Positions 15,422 through 24,675 are shown, numbered from the stretch's first letter. The stretch is DNA of 64,000 nt from Pseudotabrizicola sp051200875 (GCF_051200875.1 NZ_CP195191.1:2046001-2110000); one strand, 5' to 3'. Program-made: numbers and translations. The notes: a model not told the origin generated them from the sequence alone.

Positions 15422-16570
15422 TCAACGGCGCGACGCCCGCGCCATCACCGGGGCCAGCACCACCACCACCAAAAGCATAACGGCGGCAAAGACAAAGGCA
15501 TATCGCAGACCAAAGCCACCCGCGATGAACCCAAGCATGGGCGGGCCAAAGAAATAACCGAAATAGCCCCAGAATGTTGCCCGCGCCACCGACCGCGCCC
15601 GGGCTTCCGGCGCACTCAGCCGCCCTACCAGCGAAAAGGCCGTGGGCGCGATCACCGATGATCCGATCCCCATCACGATAAACCCGGCATAGGCCTGCAT
15701 CGGGCTGGCCGCAACCGCCGCGCCCAAGGCCCCCAAAGCCGAAATCACCGCCCCCCCCACCAACAGCCGGAACGGGTTCACTCGGGCAACAATTCCCTGC
15801 CCGGCCAAACGGGCAAAGGCCATCGTCAGCGCCAAGGCTGCAGGCCCCATCGCGCCTTCTTCCGGGCTTCCCCCCAGCGTCTTTTCAATATGCAACGCCG
15901 ACCAGTTTTCGGCGGCATTCTCGGTCAGAAAGGCAATCAGAACGATCCCGCCCCCGATCAGCGGCAACCAACCCAATTTCGACGACGACCCATCCTTGGG
16001 CCGCCCAAGACCTACAATCCGGCCATCGGCCTCAAAGGTCAGCAGCACCACAGCCGCCGCCATCAACGCCATCGACCCCATGACCCAATCCGGCCCCCAG
16101 CCCATGCCACGCAGAACTCCGGTCCCCAAAGCCCCCCCGGCATAGCCGAAACTATAGGCCGCATGGCACAGGTTCATCAGATGCAATCCGCGCTCGTTTT
16201 CCAACTGGGACACCCGCGCATTCATCAAGACATCGGTCATTCCCGTCGCAGCGCCACAGGCCGCCATGGCAAAAGGGAAAATCCAGACCGACGCCGCCTG
16301 TCCAGGCAGAGCAAAGGCCAGCGCCATGGCCAGCGCCGCCACAGGCAAGGCCACCCGCCCCATCCGCGCCCCAAAGGCAGGGGCCAGCAGCATGGATGTG
16401 ACCGCCGCCAAAGGCGTCAGCAAGATCAACTGGCCCAGACGGGCCTCCCCCACGCCCAACATGGTTTTCAGGTCAGGGAACACGGCAGCATAGGTGCCCC
16501 ACAGCACGCCCATCGCTGCAAAAGCCGCCAAGGGCGCCCGCGACGTTTGAATCACCTGATGAAATTGCAT
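15422..16570 (-). CDS. MFS transporter (YbjJ-like)
   Basis: A 382-aa major facilitator superfamily protein with about twelve hydrophobic segments. Landmarks are VLWGTYAAVFPDLK in the first helix, a conserved GMTDVLMNARVSQLE near residue 110, and FLTENAAENWSALHI near 215, which are typical of the YbjJ branch of MFS carriers. Helix-rich C-terminus ends in VVVLAPVMARASRR. Substrate unknown. It converges on the GlxA-type regulator with only 24 bp between stops and no visible terminator. Being next to the carnitine array it could import or export a quaternary amine, but YbjJ-type carriers also sit next to sugar and other genes, so I would not assign that. Confidence 0.82.
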   Translation of the reverse strand: MQFHQVIQTSRAPLAAFAAMGVLWGTYAAVFPDLKTMLGVGEARLGQLILLTPLAAVTSMLLAPAFGARMGRVALPVAALAMALAFALPGQAASVWIFPFAMAACGAATGMTDVLMNARVSQLENERGLHLMNLCHAAYSFGYAGGALGTGVLRGMGWGPDWVMGSMALMAAAVVLLTFEADGRIVGLGRPKDGSSSKLGWLPLIGGGIVLIAFLTENAAENWSALHIEKTLGGSPEEGAMGPAALALTMAFARLAGQGIVARVNPFRLLVGGAVISALGALGAAVAASPMQAYAGFIVMGIGSSVIAPTAFSLVGRLSAPEARARSVARATFWGYFGYFFGPPMLGFIAGGFGLRYAFVFAAVMLLVVVVLAPVMARASRR

Positions 16571-16739
16571 AGAGACCCCGGCGGCGGCATCCGGCCGCCC
16601 GCCCCACAGCTAGCCCGCCCAAGACTGTGGGGCAAGACCGTGCTTTTGCCCTTTCCAAGCAGGCGATTCCCCGCTATAGGCCCCCGGTCGCACCGCGCAC
16701 CCTTGGAGGGCGGTGGACTCAAACCTATGGAGACCTAAA

Positions 16740-17348
16740 ATGGCTGGTGAGATCCCTGATCTGATCGCCGAGGTACGGACGGGGACAGGCAAGGGGGCCG
16801 CTCGTCAAGCTCGTCGTGAGCAACTCGTACCCGGTATTGTTTACGGTGGTGGTGCTGAACCGCTTCCGATCAACATCAAATACAACTACCTCCTGACGCG
16901 CCTGAAGAAGGGTCGTTTCCTTTCGACGCTGTTCAACCTGAAGGTTGAAGGTCAGGAAGACGTCCGCGTAATCTGCCGCGGCGTTCAGCGCGATGTGGTC
17001 AAGGATCTTCCGACCCACGTCGACTTCATGCGCCTGCGTCGCACCTCGCGCATCAACCTGTTCATCCATGTGAACTTCGACAACGCCGACAAGGCCCCGG
17101 GCATCAAGCGCGGCGGCACCCTGACGATCGTGCGTCCCGAAGTCGAACTGGAAGTCACCGCTGGTGACATTCCGGATCACATCACTGTGGACCTGACCGG
17201 CAAGCAAATCGGCGATGTGATCCACATCAACGACATCGAACTGCCGGCTGGCGCAAAGCCGACCATCAACCGTAACTTCGTGATCGCCAACATCGCGGCG
17301 CCTTCGGGCCTGCGTTCGGCTGACAACGAAGAGGCTGCTGAGGAATAA
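16740..17348 (+). CDS. rplY: 50S ribosomal protein L25/general stress protein Ctc
   Basis: Binds 5S rRNA in the large ribosomal subunit. The 202-aa product is the long (TL5/CTC) form: an N-terminal L25 beta-barrel (about 1-95; VRTGTGKGAARQARRE, VPGIVYGGG) plus a C-terminal CTC domain (about 96-195; KRGGTLTIVRPEVELEV, IGDVIHINDIELP), ending in an acidic NEEAAEE tail. GGAG lies 8 bp before the ATG at 16740; an in-frame ATG at 16713 is not supported. It is followed directly by a strong terminator. In many alphaproteobacteria rplY precedes pth, as here, although a glycosyltransferase gene on the other strand lies between them. Confidence 0.97.
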   Translation: MAGEIPDLIAEVRTGTGKGAARQARREQLVPGIVYGGGAEPLPINIKYNYLLTRLKKGRFLSTLFNLKVEGQEDVRVICRGVQRDVVKDLPTHVDFMRLRRTSRINLFIHVNFDNADKAPGIKRGGTLTIVRPEVELEVTAGDIPDHITVDLTGKQIGDVIHINDIELPAGAKPTINRNFVIANIAAPSGLRSADNEEAAEE

Positions 17349-17369
17349 TCCTCTGCCGTTTCGGACAGA

Positions 17370-17402
17370 AAGGCGCGACCGGGCAACCGGCCGCGCCTTT
17401 TT
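17370..17402 (+). terminator. Rho-independent terminator of rplY
   Basis: AAGGCGCG-A-CCGG-GCAA-CCGG-C-CGCGCCTT followed by TTTTC, a long GC stem with a GCAA loop, 22 bp after the rplY stop. Confidence 0.9.
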
Positions 17403-17495
17403 CAATCCGGCTTGGCGTTTTCGGATGTGGTCACGGATGCACTACGGAAACACCACGCAAAAACCACGCTTTGCACACGGGGCCTTCCCCCCCGT

Positions 17496-18503
17496 TCAGC
17501 CGGGCAATCCGCCCAGCGCGGCGACGCGTTCCAGATGCGCCAGATAGCGCGGATCATCCTCTGCCCGCCTGTCAGATTTGGCCGCGATCCGCCCCAGATA
17601 ATCGGCACAACACTGGTGATGCAGCGCCGCAAGGCCCGGAATGGCCACTGCTTCGGCATAAAGGCGGTCAAACTCCGCCTCATAGCGAAATGCGCTCAAG
17701 TCTTTGATTTCATTTTTATTATAGCGTTCAAAAAAGGCGTCAGTGTAACGATCCTTGCCCGCAACCGGCGAAAGTGAGCCCTTTTTCAGCCCATAGCTTT
17801 CCTCGGATCGCACCATGTAATGGTTCATCTGCGCCGCTGAATGATCCTGTCGCTCCGGGTGCACCCGCCGCAAATACTCGCTGTCAGGGTGCCAGTCATG
17901 CAGGGTCTTGCCGCTCGCATCCACCCATCGCATTCCCGGCTGACCCCAACGCTTGGAATGCTTTGGAATCAACCTCTTAGGCCCATGCTCCCCCAACTTT
18001 CGGAACCAATCCGCATGGCTGTGAATGGATTTTACCCAAGTCGAAGTGGGGTCTTCGCTTGGCGCCGAAAGCGTGAATTGCCGATGCACCAAACCATCTT
18101 CATAGGTTTCGTTTCCCGAGGTGCCAAAGACCTTCCAATTGATCGACATTCCAAGGAAATCAGCGTCTTGCGGGATCAGATCGGTGATCTTTCCCTGCCC
18201 TTTGTGAATGACCAGAAACTCATCCACATCGCAGACCAGAACCCAATCCGCCTCTCGAACCTGAGGCAGGTCTTTTGCGGCCAGCAGTTTCTTTGACGTG
18301 ATCTGGACCCCGTCTTCCACCTCATGCCGCAGATGCGTGATCCAACCTTTTTCCTGCAATAAATCAAGCATTTGCATCGAATGGTCGGTGCAGTCATTGG
18401 TCACGACCACGATGTCGTCAAAGCCCAACATGCGATACCAGGTGATCCATTCCACCAGAAACGCACCTTCATTGCGAACGGAACAGACAACGCAAAACCG
18501 CAT
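17496..18503 (-). CDS. Glycosyltransferase family 2-like protein
   Basis: A 335-aa putative glycosyltransferase of the Glyco_tranf_2_4/GT92-like group. The N-terminus MRFCVVCSVRNEG leads a GT-A nucleotide-sugar fold, and VCDVDEFLVI near residue 93 carries the DxD-type metal motif. FGTSGNETYEDGLV and HSHADWFRKLG follow as in related capsule or surface-sugar transferases. No signal peptide, so it acts in the cytoplasm. The ATG at 18503 was chosen because the family starts there; upstream in-frame codons would reach into the pth promoter region. It stands alone, oriented against rplY and divergent from pth with 76 bp between. Acceptor and sugar are unknown. Confidence 0.8.
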   Translation of the reverse strand: MRFCVVCSVRNEGAFLVEWITWYRMLGFDDIVVVTNDCTDHSMQMLDLLQEKGWITHLRHEVEDGVQITSKKLLAAKDLPQVREADWVLVCDVDEFLVIHKGQGKITDLIPQDADFLGMSINWKVFGTSGNETYEDGLVHRQFTLSAPSEDPTSTWVKSIHSHADWFRKLGEHGPKRLIPKHSKRWGQPGMRWVDASGKTLHDWHPDSEYLRRVHPERQDHSAAQMNHYMVRSEESYGLKKGSLSPVAGKDRYTDAFFERYNKNEIKDLSAFRYEAEFDRLYAEAVAIPGLAALHHQCCADYLGRIAAKSDRRAEDDPRYLAHLERVAALGGLPG

Positions 18504-18579
18504 GGAACCCCCAATTTCTCCCTGATGCTTGACGGTTGGCTTGCGGTTCGTCAAGGAAGGTCAACGGCAGGAGAACGCG

Positions 18580-19266
18580 ATGAAACTCTTTGTGGGCTTG
18601 GGAAATCCGGGACCGAAATATGCAGGCAACCGCCACAACATCGGCTTCATGGCGCTGGATCGCATAGCCGCGGATCACGGCTTTGGCCCGTGGCGCAAAG
18701 CCTTTAAGGCCGAGGTCAGCGAAGGCCGCTTGGGCAGCGAAAAAATGTTACTTCTCAAACCCATGACCTTCATGAACCTGTCGGGTGAGGCGGTTCGCGC
18801 AGCGCTGGATTTCTACAAGTTGACCCCCGCCGATCTGGTGGTTTTCCATGATGAGTTGGACCTTGCCCCCGGCAAATGCCGTGTGAAACAGGGCGGCGGG
18901 CATGCGGGCCACAATGGCTTGCGGTCCATCCACGCCCATATCGGCGAGGCCTACGGCCGTGTTCGTCTGGGCATCGGCCACCCCGGTCACAAAGATGCGG
19001 TCGCGGCCTATGTGCTGCACGATTTCGCCAAGGCCGATCAGGATTGGCTGGACGACCTGCTGCGCGGCATTTCAGACGGCGCAACGTCCCTTGCCGCGGG
19101 TGATAGCGCGAAATTCATGAATGCGGTTGCCCTCCGCACCGCACCGCCGCGGTCGTCGGGATCAACGGAAAAGAAGGAAGCCGTTGAAAAGCCTGCAAAA
19201 CCTGCCGAACCTCAGGCCGAGGACACCCGCAGCCCGATGCAAAAGCTTTTGGACAAGTTCAAATAA
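18580..19266 (+). CDS. pth: Peptidyl-tRNA hydrolase
   Basis: Releases tRNA from peptidyl-tRNA dropped by the ribosome. The 228-aa protein has the bacterial Pth core: VGLGNPGPKYAGNRHNIGF at residue 5 with Asn/His of the active site (His23 in RHNIGF), KPMTFMNLSG near 66, DELDLAPGKCRVKQGGGHAGHNGL near 95 and VRLGIGHPG. It is about 35 residues longer than E. coli Pth because of a Pro/Lys/Glu-rich C-terminal tail (from about 185, APPRSSGSTEKKEAVEKPAKP) ending MQKLLDKFK. Such tails are usual in Rhodobacterales. The ATG at 18580 has AGGAG upstream; an in-frame codon at 18529 would add a non-family leader. Confidence 0.96.
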   Translation: MKLFVGLGNPGPKYAGNRHNIGFMALDRIAADHGFGPWRKAFKAEVSEGRLGSEKMLLLKPMTFMNLSGEAVRAALDFYKLTPADLVVFHDELDLAPGKCRVKQGGGHAGHNGLRSIHAHIGEAYGRVRLGIGHPGHKDAVAAYVLHDFAKADQDWLDDLLRGISDGATSLAAGDSAKFMNAVALRTAPPRSSGSTEKKEAVEKPAKPAEPQAEDTRSPMQKLLDKFK

Positions 19267-19334
19267 GCTTGCGTAGCCCGGCACTGGACCTTTCCTTTGG
19301 CGATGCCTAGCTTCCTTGCCAAAGGAGATTTCCC

Positions 19335-21350
19335 ATGAACGCGCTCTTGTCCAATTGGACCACCCCCTTTGGCCTGCCCCCGTTTGCCGAAATCAAGGAC
19401 AGCGATTTCGCGCCAGCCTTCGATGCGGCACTCGCCGAAGCGCGGGCCAATATCGCGGCCATTGCCGGGTCGCCTGAACCGCCGACCTATGCCAATACTA
19501 TCGCGGCAATGGAAGTTGCCGAAGCCCTGCTCGACCGGGTTTCGGGGGTTTTCTACAACCTTGCGGGCGCGGATTCGAATGACGCGCGTGAGGCGCTGAT
19601 GCGTGATCTGGCCCCGAAGATGAGCGCCTTTGCCAGTGAGGTGACTAACAACAAGGCCTTGTTTTCGCGCATTGAAACCCTGTGGCAAGGGCGAGACTCG
19701 CTGGATCTGGATGTCGAACAAATGCGCGTCCTGACGCTGTATCGCCGCATGTTTGTCCGCTCGGGCGCGCTGTTGGAAGGCCAAGAGGCAGATCGTCTAA
19801 CCGAGGTGAAATCTCGCCTTGCCGTCCTTGGCACCCAGTTTGGCCAGAACCTTCTGGCGGATGAGCGTGACTGGTTCATGGACCTGTCCGAAACCGATCT
19901 GGAAGGTTTGCCGGATTTCGTCATCGGCTCTGCCCGCGCCGCCGGAAAAGAACGCGACCGCCCCGGCCCGGTGGTCACCCTGAACCGCTCGCTGATTGTC
20001 CCCTTCCTGCAATTCTCGCCTCGCCGCGACCTGCGCCAAAAAGCCTATGAGGCATGGGTTGCCCGCGGCGCCAACGGCAATGACCACGACAACCGCGCCA
20101 TCGCGGCCGAGATACTTGCGCTGCGGGAAGAACGGGCCAAGCTATTGGGTTATAACAGCTTTGCCGATTTCAAGCTGGAACCGGAAATGGCCAAAACCCC
20201 ACAGGCTGTGCGCGATCTCCTTATGGCCGTCTGGGCCCCGGCAAAGGCCAAGGCCCTGGAAGATGCGGCCATTCTGGAAGGAATGCTGAAAGCGGACGGT
20301 CTGACCGCCCCGCTCGAACCCTGGGACTGGCGCTATTATTCCGAAAAGCGGCGCAAGGCAGAACATGACCTCGATGAGGCTGGGCTGAAGCCCTATCTCG
20401 CCTTGGATGCCATGCTGGGGGCGATGTTCGATTGTGCCTCACGCCTTTTCGGGCTGGAATTCGCCGAAATCGACGGCCCCTTCTATCACCCCGATGTGCG
20501 TGGCTGGAACGTCACCCGCGCTGGCCAGCATATTGCCGTTTTCCTTGGCGACTATCATGCCCGCTCGTCCAAACGGTCGGGCGCGTGGTGTTCAGCTATG
20601 CGGTCACAGCGCAAATTGGGCGGCGATGTGCGACCCATCGTTGTGAACGTCTGCAACTTTGCCAAAGGTGAGCCCACCCTTCTTTCTTATGACGACGCGC
20701 GAACCCTGTTCCACGAATTCGGCCATGCATTGCACCAGATGCTGTCAGATGTGACGCATGGCTTCATCTCGGGCACCTCTGTCGCCCGTGATTTCGTGGA
20801 ATTGCCAAGCCAGCTTTACGAACACTGGCTGGAAGTTCCGCAAGTTCTGGAAGCCCATGCAAAGCACTGGCAGACGGGTGAACCAATGCCCACCGACATG
20901 CTGGAACGGCTGTTGGCTGCTGGCACCTATGATCAGGGGTTTGCCACCGTGGAATTCGTCGCAAGTGCCATGGTCGATCTGGAGTTTCATGTGGGCAAAG
21001 CCCCCGCTGACCCGATGCAAAAGCAGGCCGAAGTGCTGGAAGCGCTTGGCATGCCGCGCGCCATTCGCATGCGCCACGCCACGCCGCATTTCGCCCATGT
21101 CTTCTCGGGCGACGGCTATTCCTCGGGCTATTATTCCTACATGTGGTCGGAAGTCATGGATGCCGATGCCTTTGCGGCCTTTGAAGAAACCGGCAACCCC
21201 TTTGACCCCGAAACCGCATCGCGCTTGGAAAAGTACATCCTGTCTGCAGGCGGATCGGAAGAAGCAGAAGAGCTTTACCTGAAATTCCGGGGCAAGATGC
21301 CGGGGGTCGAGGCGCTGCTCAAAGGGCGCGGACTTTTGGACACGGCCTAG
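19335..21350 (+). CDS. M3 family zinc oligopeptidase (Dcp/OpdA-like)
   Basis: A 671-aa thimet-type metallopeptidase that cleaves short peptides in the cytoplasm; no signal peptide is present. The Zn motif HEFGHALHQ lies near residue 459, with downstream GTSVARDFVELPSQ supplying the third ligand Glu and GYSSGYYSYMWSEV near 600 the Tyr/His substrate-contact region. Length and layout match peptidyl-dipeptidase Dcp or oligopeptidase A; the two cannot be separated by eye. AAAGGAG stands 8 bp before the ATG, an unusually strong site. It lies 68 bp after pth and converges on lldD across a bidirectional terminator. Confidence 0.93.
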   Translation: MNALLSNWTTPFGLPPFAEIKDSDFAPAFDAALAEARANIAAIAGSPEPPTYANTIAAMEVAEALLDRVSGVFYNLAGADSNDAREALMRDLAPKMSAFASEVTNNKALFSRIETLWQGRDSLDLDVEQMRVLTLYRRMFVRSGALLEGQEADRLTEVKSRLAVLGTQFGQNLLADERDWFMDLSETDLEGLPDFVIGSARAAGKERDRPGPVVTLNRSLIVPFLQFSPRRDLRQKAYEAWVARGANGNDHDNRAIAAEILALREERAKLLGYNSFADFKLEPEMAKTPQAVRDLLMAVWAPAKAKALEDAAILEGMLKADGLTAPLEPWDWRYYSEKRRKAEHDLDEAGLKPYLALDAMLGAMFDCASRLFGLEFAEIDGPFYHPDVRGWNVTRAGQHIAVFLGDYHARSSKRSGAWCSAMRSQRKLGGDVRPIVVNVCNFAKGEPTLLSYDDARTLFHEFGHALHQMLSDVTHGFISGTSVARDFVELPSQLYEHWLEVPQVLEAHAKHWQTGEPMPTDMLERLLAAGTYDQGFATVEFVASAMVDLEFHVGKAPADPMQKQAEVLEALGMPRAIRMRHATPHFAHVFSGDGYSSGYYSYMWSEVMDADAFAAFEETGNPFDPETASRLEKYILSAGGSEEAEELYLKFRGKMPGVEALLKGRGLLDTA

Positions 21351-21357
21351 GCAAAAC

Positions 21358-21383
21358 AAAACGGGCCCAAGCGGGCCCGTTTT
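21358..21383. terminator. Bidirectional terminator between M3 peptidase gene and lldD
   Basis: AAAACGGGCCC-AAGC-GGGCCCGTTTT: perfect 11-bp arms with A/T tails on both ends, suited to stop transcription from either side of this convergent gene pair. Confidence 0.93.
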
Positions 21384-21398
21384 CATCTGGCAGTGCCG

Positions 21399-22562
21399 TT
21401 ACGACCAATCGCCCGAGAAGTTTTTCGGGATCAATAGGTTGTGGCGACCAAGGTCTTTCACATCGCGCTCACCACACAGGGCCATGGTGGTATCAAGTTC
21501 CTTGCGGATGACCTCCAGCGCCTTTGTGACGCCAGCCTCGCCCATAGCGCCCAGACCGTAAATGTAGCTGCGACCGATCATGGTGCCCTTGGCCCCCATC
21601 GCAAGCGCCTTCAGCACGTCTTGACCCGACCGAATGCCGGAATCCATCCAGACTTCAACCTTGTCACCAACTGCGTCAACGATACGCGGCAACATCCGGA
21701 TGGACGACAACGCACCGTCCAACTGACGTCCGCCGTGGTTCGAAACGATAATGGCGTCGGCGCCAAACTCGGCGGCCTTGCGGGCATCATCCTCGTCCAG
21801 AATGCCCTTCAGAATGAACTTGCCTCCCCACTGGTCGCGGATACGGGCAATCTTGGCCCAATCAAGCTGTGGGTCAAATTGATCCGAAATCCAGCTCATC
21901 AGGCTGGAGGTATCCCCCACCCCTTTGACATGCCCGACGATATTGCCAAATTGACGGCGCTTGGTTCCCAGCATCTCAAGGCCCCAACCCCACTTCGTAG
22001 CCAGATCTAAAAGAACCGGCAGGGTCAGCTTTGGCGGCGCAGAAAGCCCATTCTTCAGATCCTTGTGCCGCTGGCCAAGAATTTGCAGATCAAGCGTCAG
22101 AACCAATGCGCTGCACTTCGCATCTTTTGCACGCTGGATGATCCGATCCACGAAATCTTCGTCCTGCATCACATAAAGCTGAAACCAGAATGGCGCCGGG
22201 GAATTCGCGGCCACATCCTCGATCGAACAGATGGACATGGTGGAAAGGGTAAAGGGGACGCCAAATTTCGCTGCGGCACGGGCGGCCTTGATCTCACCAT
22301 CGGCGGCCTGCATCCCGGTCAGGCCCACCGGGGCCAAAGCGACGGGCATCGACACAGGAAACCCCGCCATCGTGCTGGCAGTCGAGCGGCCCGACATATC
22401 GACCGCCACCTTTTGGCGCAGACGCAGATCCGCGAAATCCGAGGTGTTTTCACGGAAGGTCTGCTCGGTATAGCTGCCCGATTCCGCGTAATCGTAGAAC
22501 ATCTTCGGCGTGCGCCGACGATGCAGACGCTTCAGATCGTCGATACAGGTGATTACTGGCAT
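21399..22562 (-). CDS. lldD: FMN-dependent L-lactate dehydrogenase
   Basis: Alpha-hydroxy-acid oxidase family enzyme, 387 aa, oxidising L-lactate to pyruvate at the membrane and passing electrons to quinone. Key regions: FYDYAESGSYTE near residue 22, APVGLTGMQ near 78, the FMN/substrate segment LTLDLQILGQRHKD near 155, active-site Arg/His in IVSNHGGRQLDGA (His is the catalytic base) and MDSGIRSGQDVLKALAMGA for phosphate binding. The ATG at 22562 has GAGGGA upstream; an in-frame start at 22607 is outside the family alignment. No lldR or lldP is adjacent, but a clean inverted repeat lies 25 bp upstream. A related 2-hydroxy acid cannot be excluded. Confidence 0.92.
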   Translation of the reverse strand: MPVITCIDDLKRLHRRRTPKMFYDYAESGSYTEQTFRENTSDFADLRLRQKVAVDMSGRSTASTMAGFPVSMPVALAPVGLTGMQAADGEIKAARAAAKFGVPFTLSTMSICSIEDVAANSPAPFWFQLYVMQDEDFVDRIIQRAKDAKCSALVLTLDLQILGQRHKDLKNGLSAPPKLTLPVLLDLATKWGWGLEMLGTKRRQFGNIVGHVKGVGDTSSLMSWISDQFDPQLDWAKIARIRDQWGGKFILKGILDEDDARKAAEFGADAIIVSNHGGRQLDGALSSIRMLPRIVDAVGDKVEVWMDSGIRSGQDVLKALAMGAKGTMIGRSYIYGLGAMGEAGVTKALEVIRKELDTTMALCGERDVKDLGRHNLLIPKNFSGDWS

Positions 22563-22586
22563 GGGTCCCTCGCGATTTCCGCTATT

Positions 22587-22607
22587 TTGGTAAGTGTTTG
22601 TTACCAA
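22587..22607 (-). promoter_or_regulatory. Putative operator upstream of lldD
   Basis: TTGGTAA-GTGTTTG-TTACCAA, a perfect 7-bp-arm inverted repeat 25 bp before the lldD start. TGGT/ACCA half-sites are typical of FadR-subfamily GntR regulators such as LldR, although the spacing is wider than in E. coli. It may overlap the lldD promoter. Confidence 0.5.
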
Positions 22608-22730
22608 TTTCGCGCATTAATGGCAATTCAAACCCGCAGTTTGCGCGGACATGTCACATCTGTTGGCACGACTATGGCTTGCGTCAAGCGGATGGTGTAG
22701 GAGCAAGGTCCGAAAACGAAAGGAAGTTCG

Positions 22731-23648
22731 ATGGCAGCCAAGGTCTTTATCGACGGTGAAGTGGGCACGACCGGATTGCAGATCCGGGATCGTCTGATCA
22801 AGCGCGACGACATTCGCCTGATCCAGATCGCGCCTGACCGCCGCAAAGACCCCGAGGCCCGCCGCGAAGCCTATTCCGAGGCCGATGTCGCCATTCTTTG
22901 CCTGCCGGATGAGGCTGCAAAGGAATCGGCTGCGCTTGCCGCTGATTTGCCGGTGCGGATCATCGACGCGTCAACCGCGCATCGGGTCAACCCCGATTGG
23001 GCCTTTGGTTTCCCAGAGCTTTCCGCTAACCAGCGGGCACGGATCGTGGCCGCGAAACTGGTGTCGAACCCCGGCTGCTGGTCCACCTGCGCGATTGGTC
23101 TTCTTGCTCCCTTGGTCAAGGCCGGCCTGATCGCCAAGGATGCGGGCCTGACGATCAACGGTGTTTCCGGCTATTCTGGTGGCGGCAAAGCGCTGATCGC
23201 CGAGTTCGAGGCCGGGACGGCTGGCAGCCAGTTCGTTTATGGCCTGGATCACAAACACAAGCATCTGCCGGAAATCGTGACCCATGTCGGTCTGACGCGG
23301 AAACCGATCTTCATCCCTTCGGTCGGCAAATACGAACAGGGCATGATCGTCCAGATCCCGCTGCACCTGAGCGCAGGCCAAACCGCCGCTCAGTTCCAAG
23401 ACGCACTGGCCGCCCATTATGCGGACGCACAATTCGTCCGCGTCGTTGATCCATCGGTGCCCGGCGCCCGCGCCAATCCCGAACGGCTGAATGGCACGAA
23501 TTACATGGACCTGTCGGTTCATGCCTCTGCCGATGGTGAGAGACTGGTTCTGATGGCCTGCCTTGATAACCTTGGCAAAGGTGCGTCGGGCGCAGCGGTG
23601 CAGAACCTGAACCTGATGTTGGGCATGGATGAGGGTGCAGGTCTCTGA
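22731..23648 (+). CDS. argC: N-acetyl-gamma-glutamyl-phosphate reductase (type 2)
   Basis: NADPH-dependent reductase in arginine synthesis. The 305-aa length is that of the shorter type 2 ArgC. Visible are FIDGEVGTTGLQIRDRL for nucleotide binding, the catalytic cysteine in SNPGCWSTCAIGLLAPL near residue 117, GVSGYSGGGK near 143 and the late LMACLDNLGKGASGAAVQNLN typical of ArgC. AAGGAAG precedes the ATG. It stands divergent from lldD across a 168-bp gap and has its own terminator. Confidence 0.97.
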   Translation: MAAKVFIDGEVGTTGLQIRDRLIKRDDIRLIQIAPDRRKDPEARREAYSEADVAILCLPDEAAKESAALAADLPVRIIDASTAHRVNPDWAFGFPELSANQRARIVAAKLVSNPGCWSTCAIGLLAPLVKAGLIAKDAGLTINGVSGYSGGGKALIAEFEAGTAGSQFVYGLDHKHKHLPEIVTHVGLTRKPIFIPSVGKYEQGMIVQIPLHLSAGQTAAQFQDALAAHYADAQFVRVVDPSVPGARANPERLNGTNYMDLSVHASADGERLVLMACLDNLGKGASGAAVQNLNLMLGMDEGAGL

Positions 23649-23669
23649 CCACCCCTTGCCAGAAACGAC

Positions 23670-23698
23670 AAAGGCCCGCCAAAACAGCGGGCCTTTTT
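23670..23698. terminator. Bidirectional terminator between argC and trpA
   Basis: AAAGGCCCGC-CAAAACA-GCGGGCCTTTTT: 10-bp arms, T-run on the plus strand and A-run on the other side, serving both converging genes. Confidence 0.9.
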
Positions 23699-23716
23699 CA
23701 TTGATCAAGACCTATT

Positions 23717-24508
23717 TCAGGCGCGATGCGCGCCCTCGGCCAAGCCGCGCACAAAGGCCAGAATATCTGCGACGGACCGCTTTTGCTCGATCATCTTCAC
23801 GATTGCCGATCCCACCACGCAGCCATCGGCCACACCTGCAATCGCCTTTGCGGTTTCCGGCGTCCGGATGCCAAAGCCCACGATCACCGGCAGATCGGTC
23901 GAGGCCTTGATGCGCGAAACTTCCGGCGCAACATCGGCGGCTTGCGCGGCAGCGGCCCCGGTGATCCCGGTGATCGAGACGTAATAGACGAAGCCAGAGG
24001 TGTTTTGCAGAACCTTGGGCAGGCGCTTGTCATCGGTCGTGGGCGTGGCCAGTCGAATGAAATTCAGCCCCGCCTCTTTGGCCGGCAGACACAGCTCACT
24101 GTCTTCCTCGGGCGGCAGGTCAACGACGATCAAACCGTCAATCCCCGCTTCTTTCGCGTCAGCCAGAAAGCGATCAACGCCGCGCGAATAGATCGGGTTG
24201 TAATAGCCCATCATCACGATCGGCGTGGTCTTATCTTCCTTGCGGAAGTCGCGCACCATCTGCAGCGTGCCTTCCAGCGTTTGCCCGGCTTCCAGCGCAC
24301 GTTGACCGGCCAACTGGATGGTCGGGCCATCGGCCATAGGGTCGGTAAAGGGCATCCCCAACTCGATCACGTCGACACCCGCCCCAGGCAGACCCTTCAT
24401 CACTTCCAGCGACGTGGCCTTATCCGGGTCTCCCGCCATGATATAGGCGACAAAGCCCTTTTTCCCCTCGGCCTTCAGGCGTGCAAAGGTGTCATCGATT
24501 CTGGTCAT
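23717..24508 (-). CDS. trpA: Tryptophan synthase alpha subunit
   Basis: Cleaves indole-3-glycerol phosphate to indole for the beta subunit. A 263-aa TIM barrel with the TrpA landmarks YIMAGDPD near residue 22, the catalytic Glu and Asp in VIELGMPFTDPMADGP near 47, MGYYNPIYSRG near 100, VDLPPEEDSE near 130 and the phosphate-binding VGFGIRTPETA near 210. The start at 24508 agrees with the family; the upstream in-frame codon at 24577 does not. The ribosome site (AGGGA) is rather distant. trpB is not in the window; trpA stands alone here and converges on argC. Confidence 0.97.
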   Translation of the reverse strand: MTRIDDTFARLKAEGKKGFVAYIMAGDPDKATSLEVMKGLPGAGVDVIELGMPFTDPMADGPTIQLAGQRALEAGQTLEGTLQMVRDFRKEDKTTPIVMMGYYNPIYSRGVDRFLADAKEAGIDGLIVVDLPPEEDSELCLPAKEAGLNFIRLATPTTDDKRLPKVLQNTSGFVYYVSITGITGAAAAQAADVAPEVSRIKASTDLPVIVGFGIRTPETAKAIAGVADGCVVGSAIVKMIEQKRSVADILAFVRGLAEGAHRA

Positions 24509-24675
24509 GGCTGGCCCGTCCCTTTTGTCTCGCACAGCGGTTTGCACGGGTAAGGGCGGAAAATCAATGGCCCACACAACATGGGCCGTCTACCTTCACG
24601 GTCGAAAGGCGCGATGCGTGCAGCAAAGAGGCCTGTCTCTGTCCATCACGCATCGCCGGTTCTTTTGGGTCAAGG

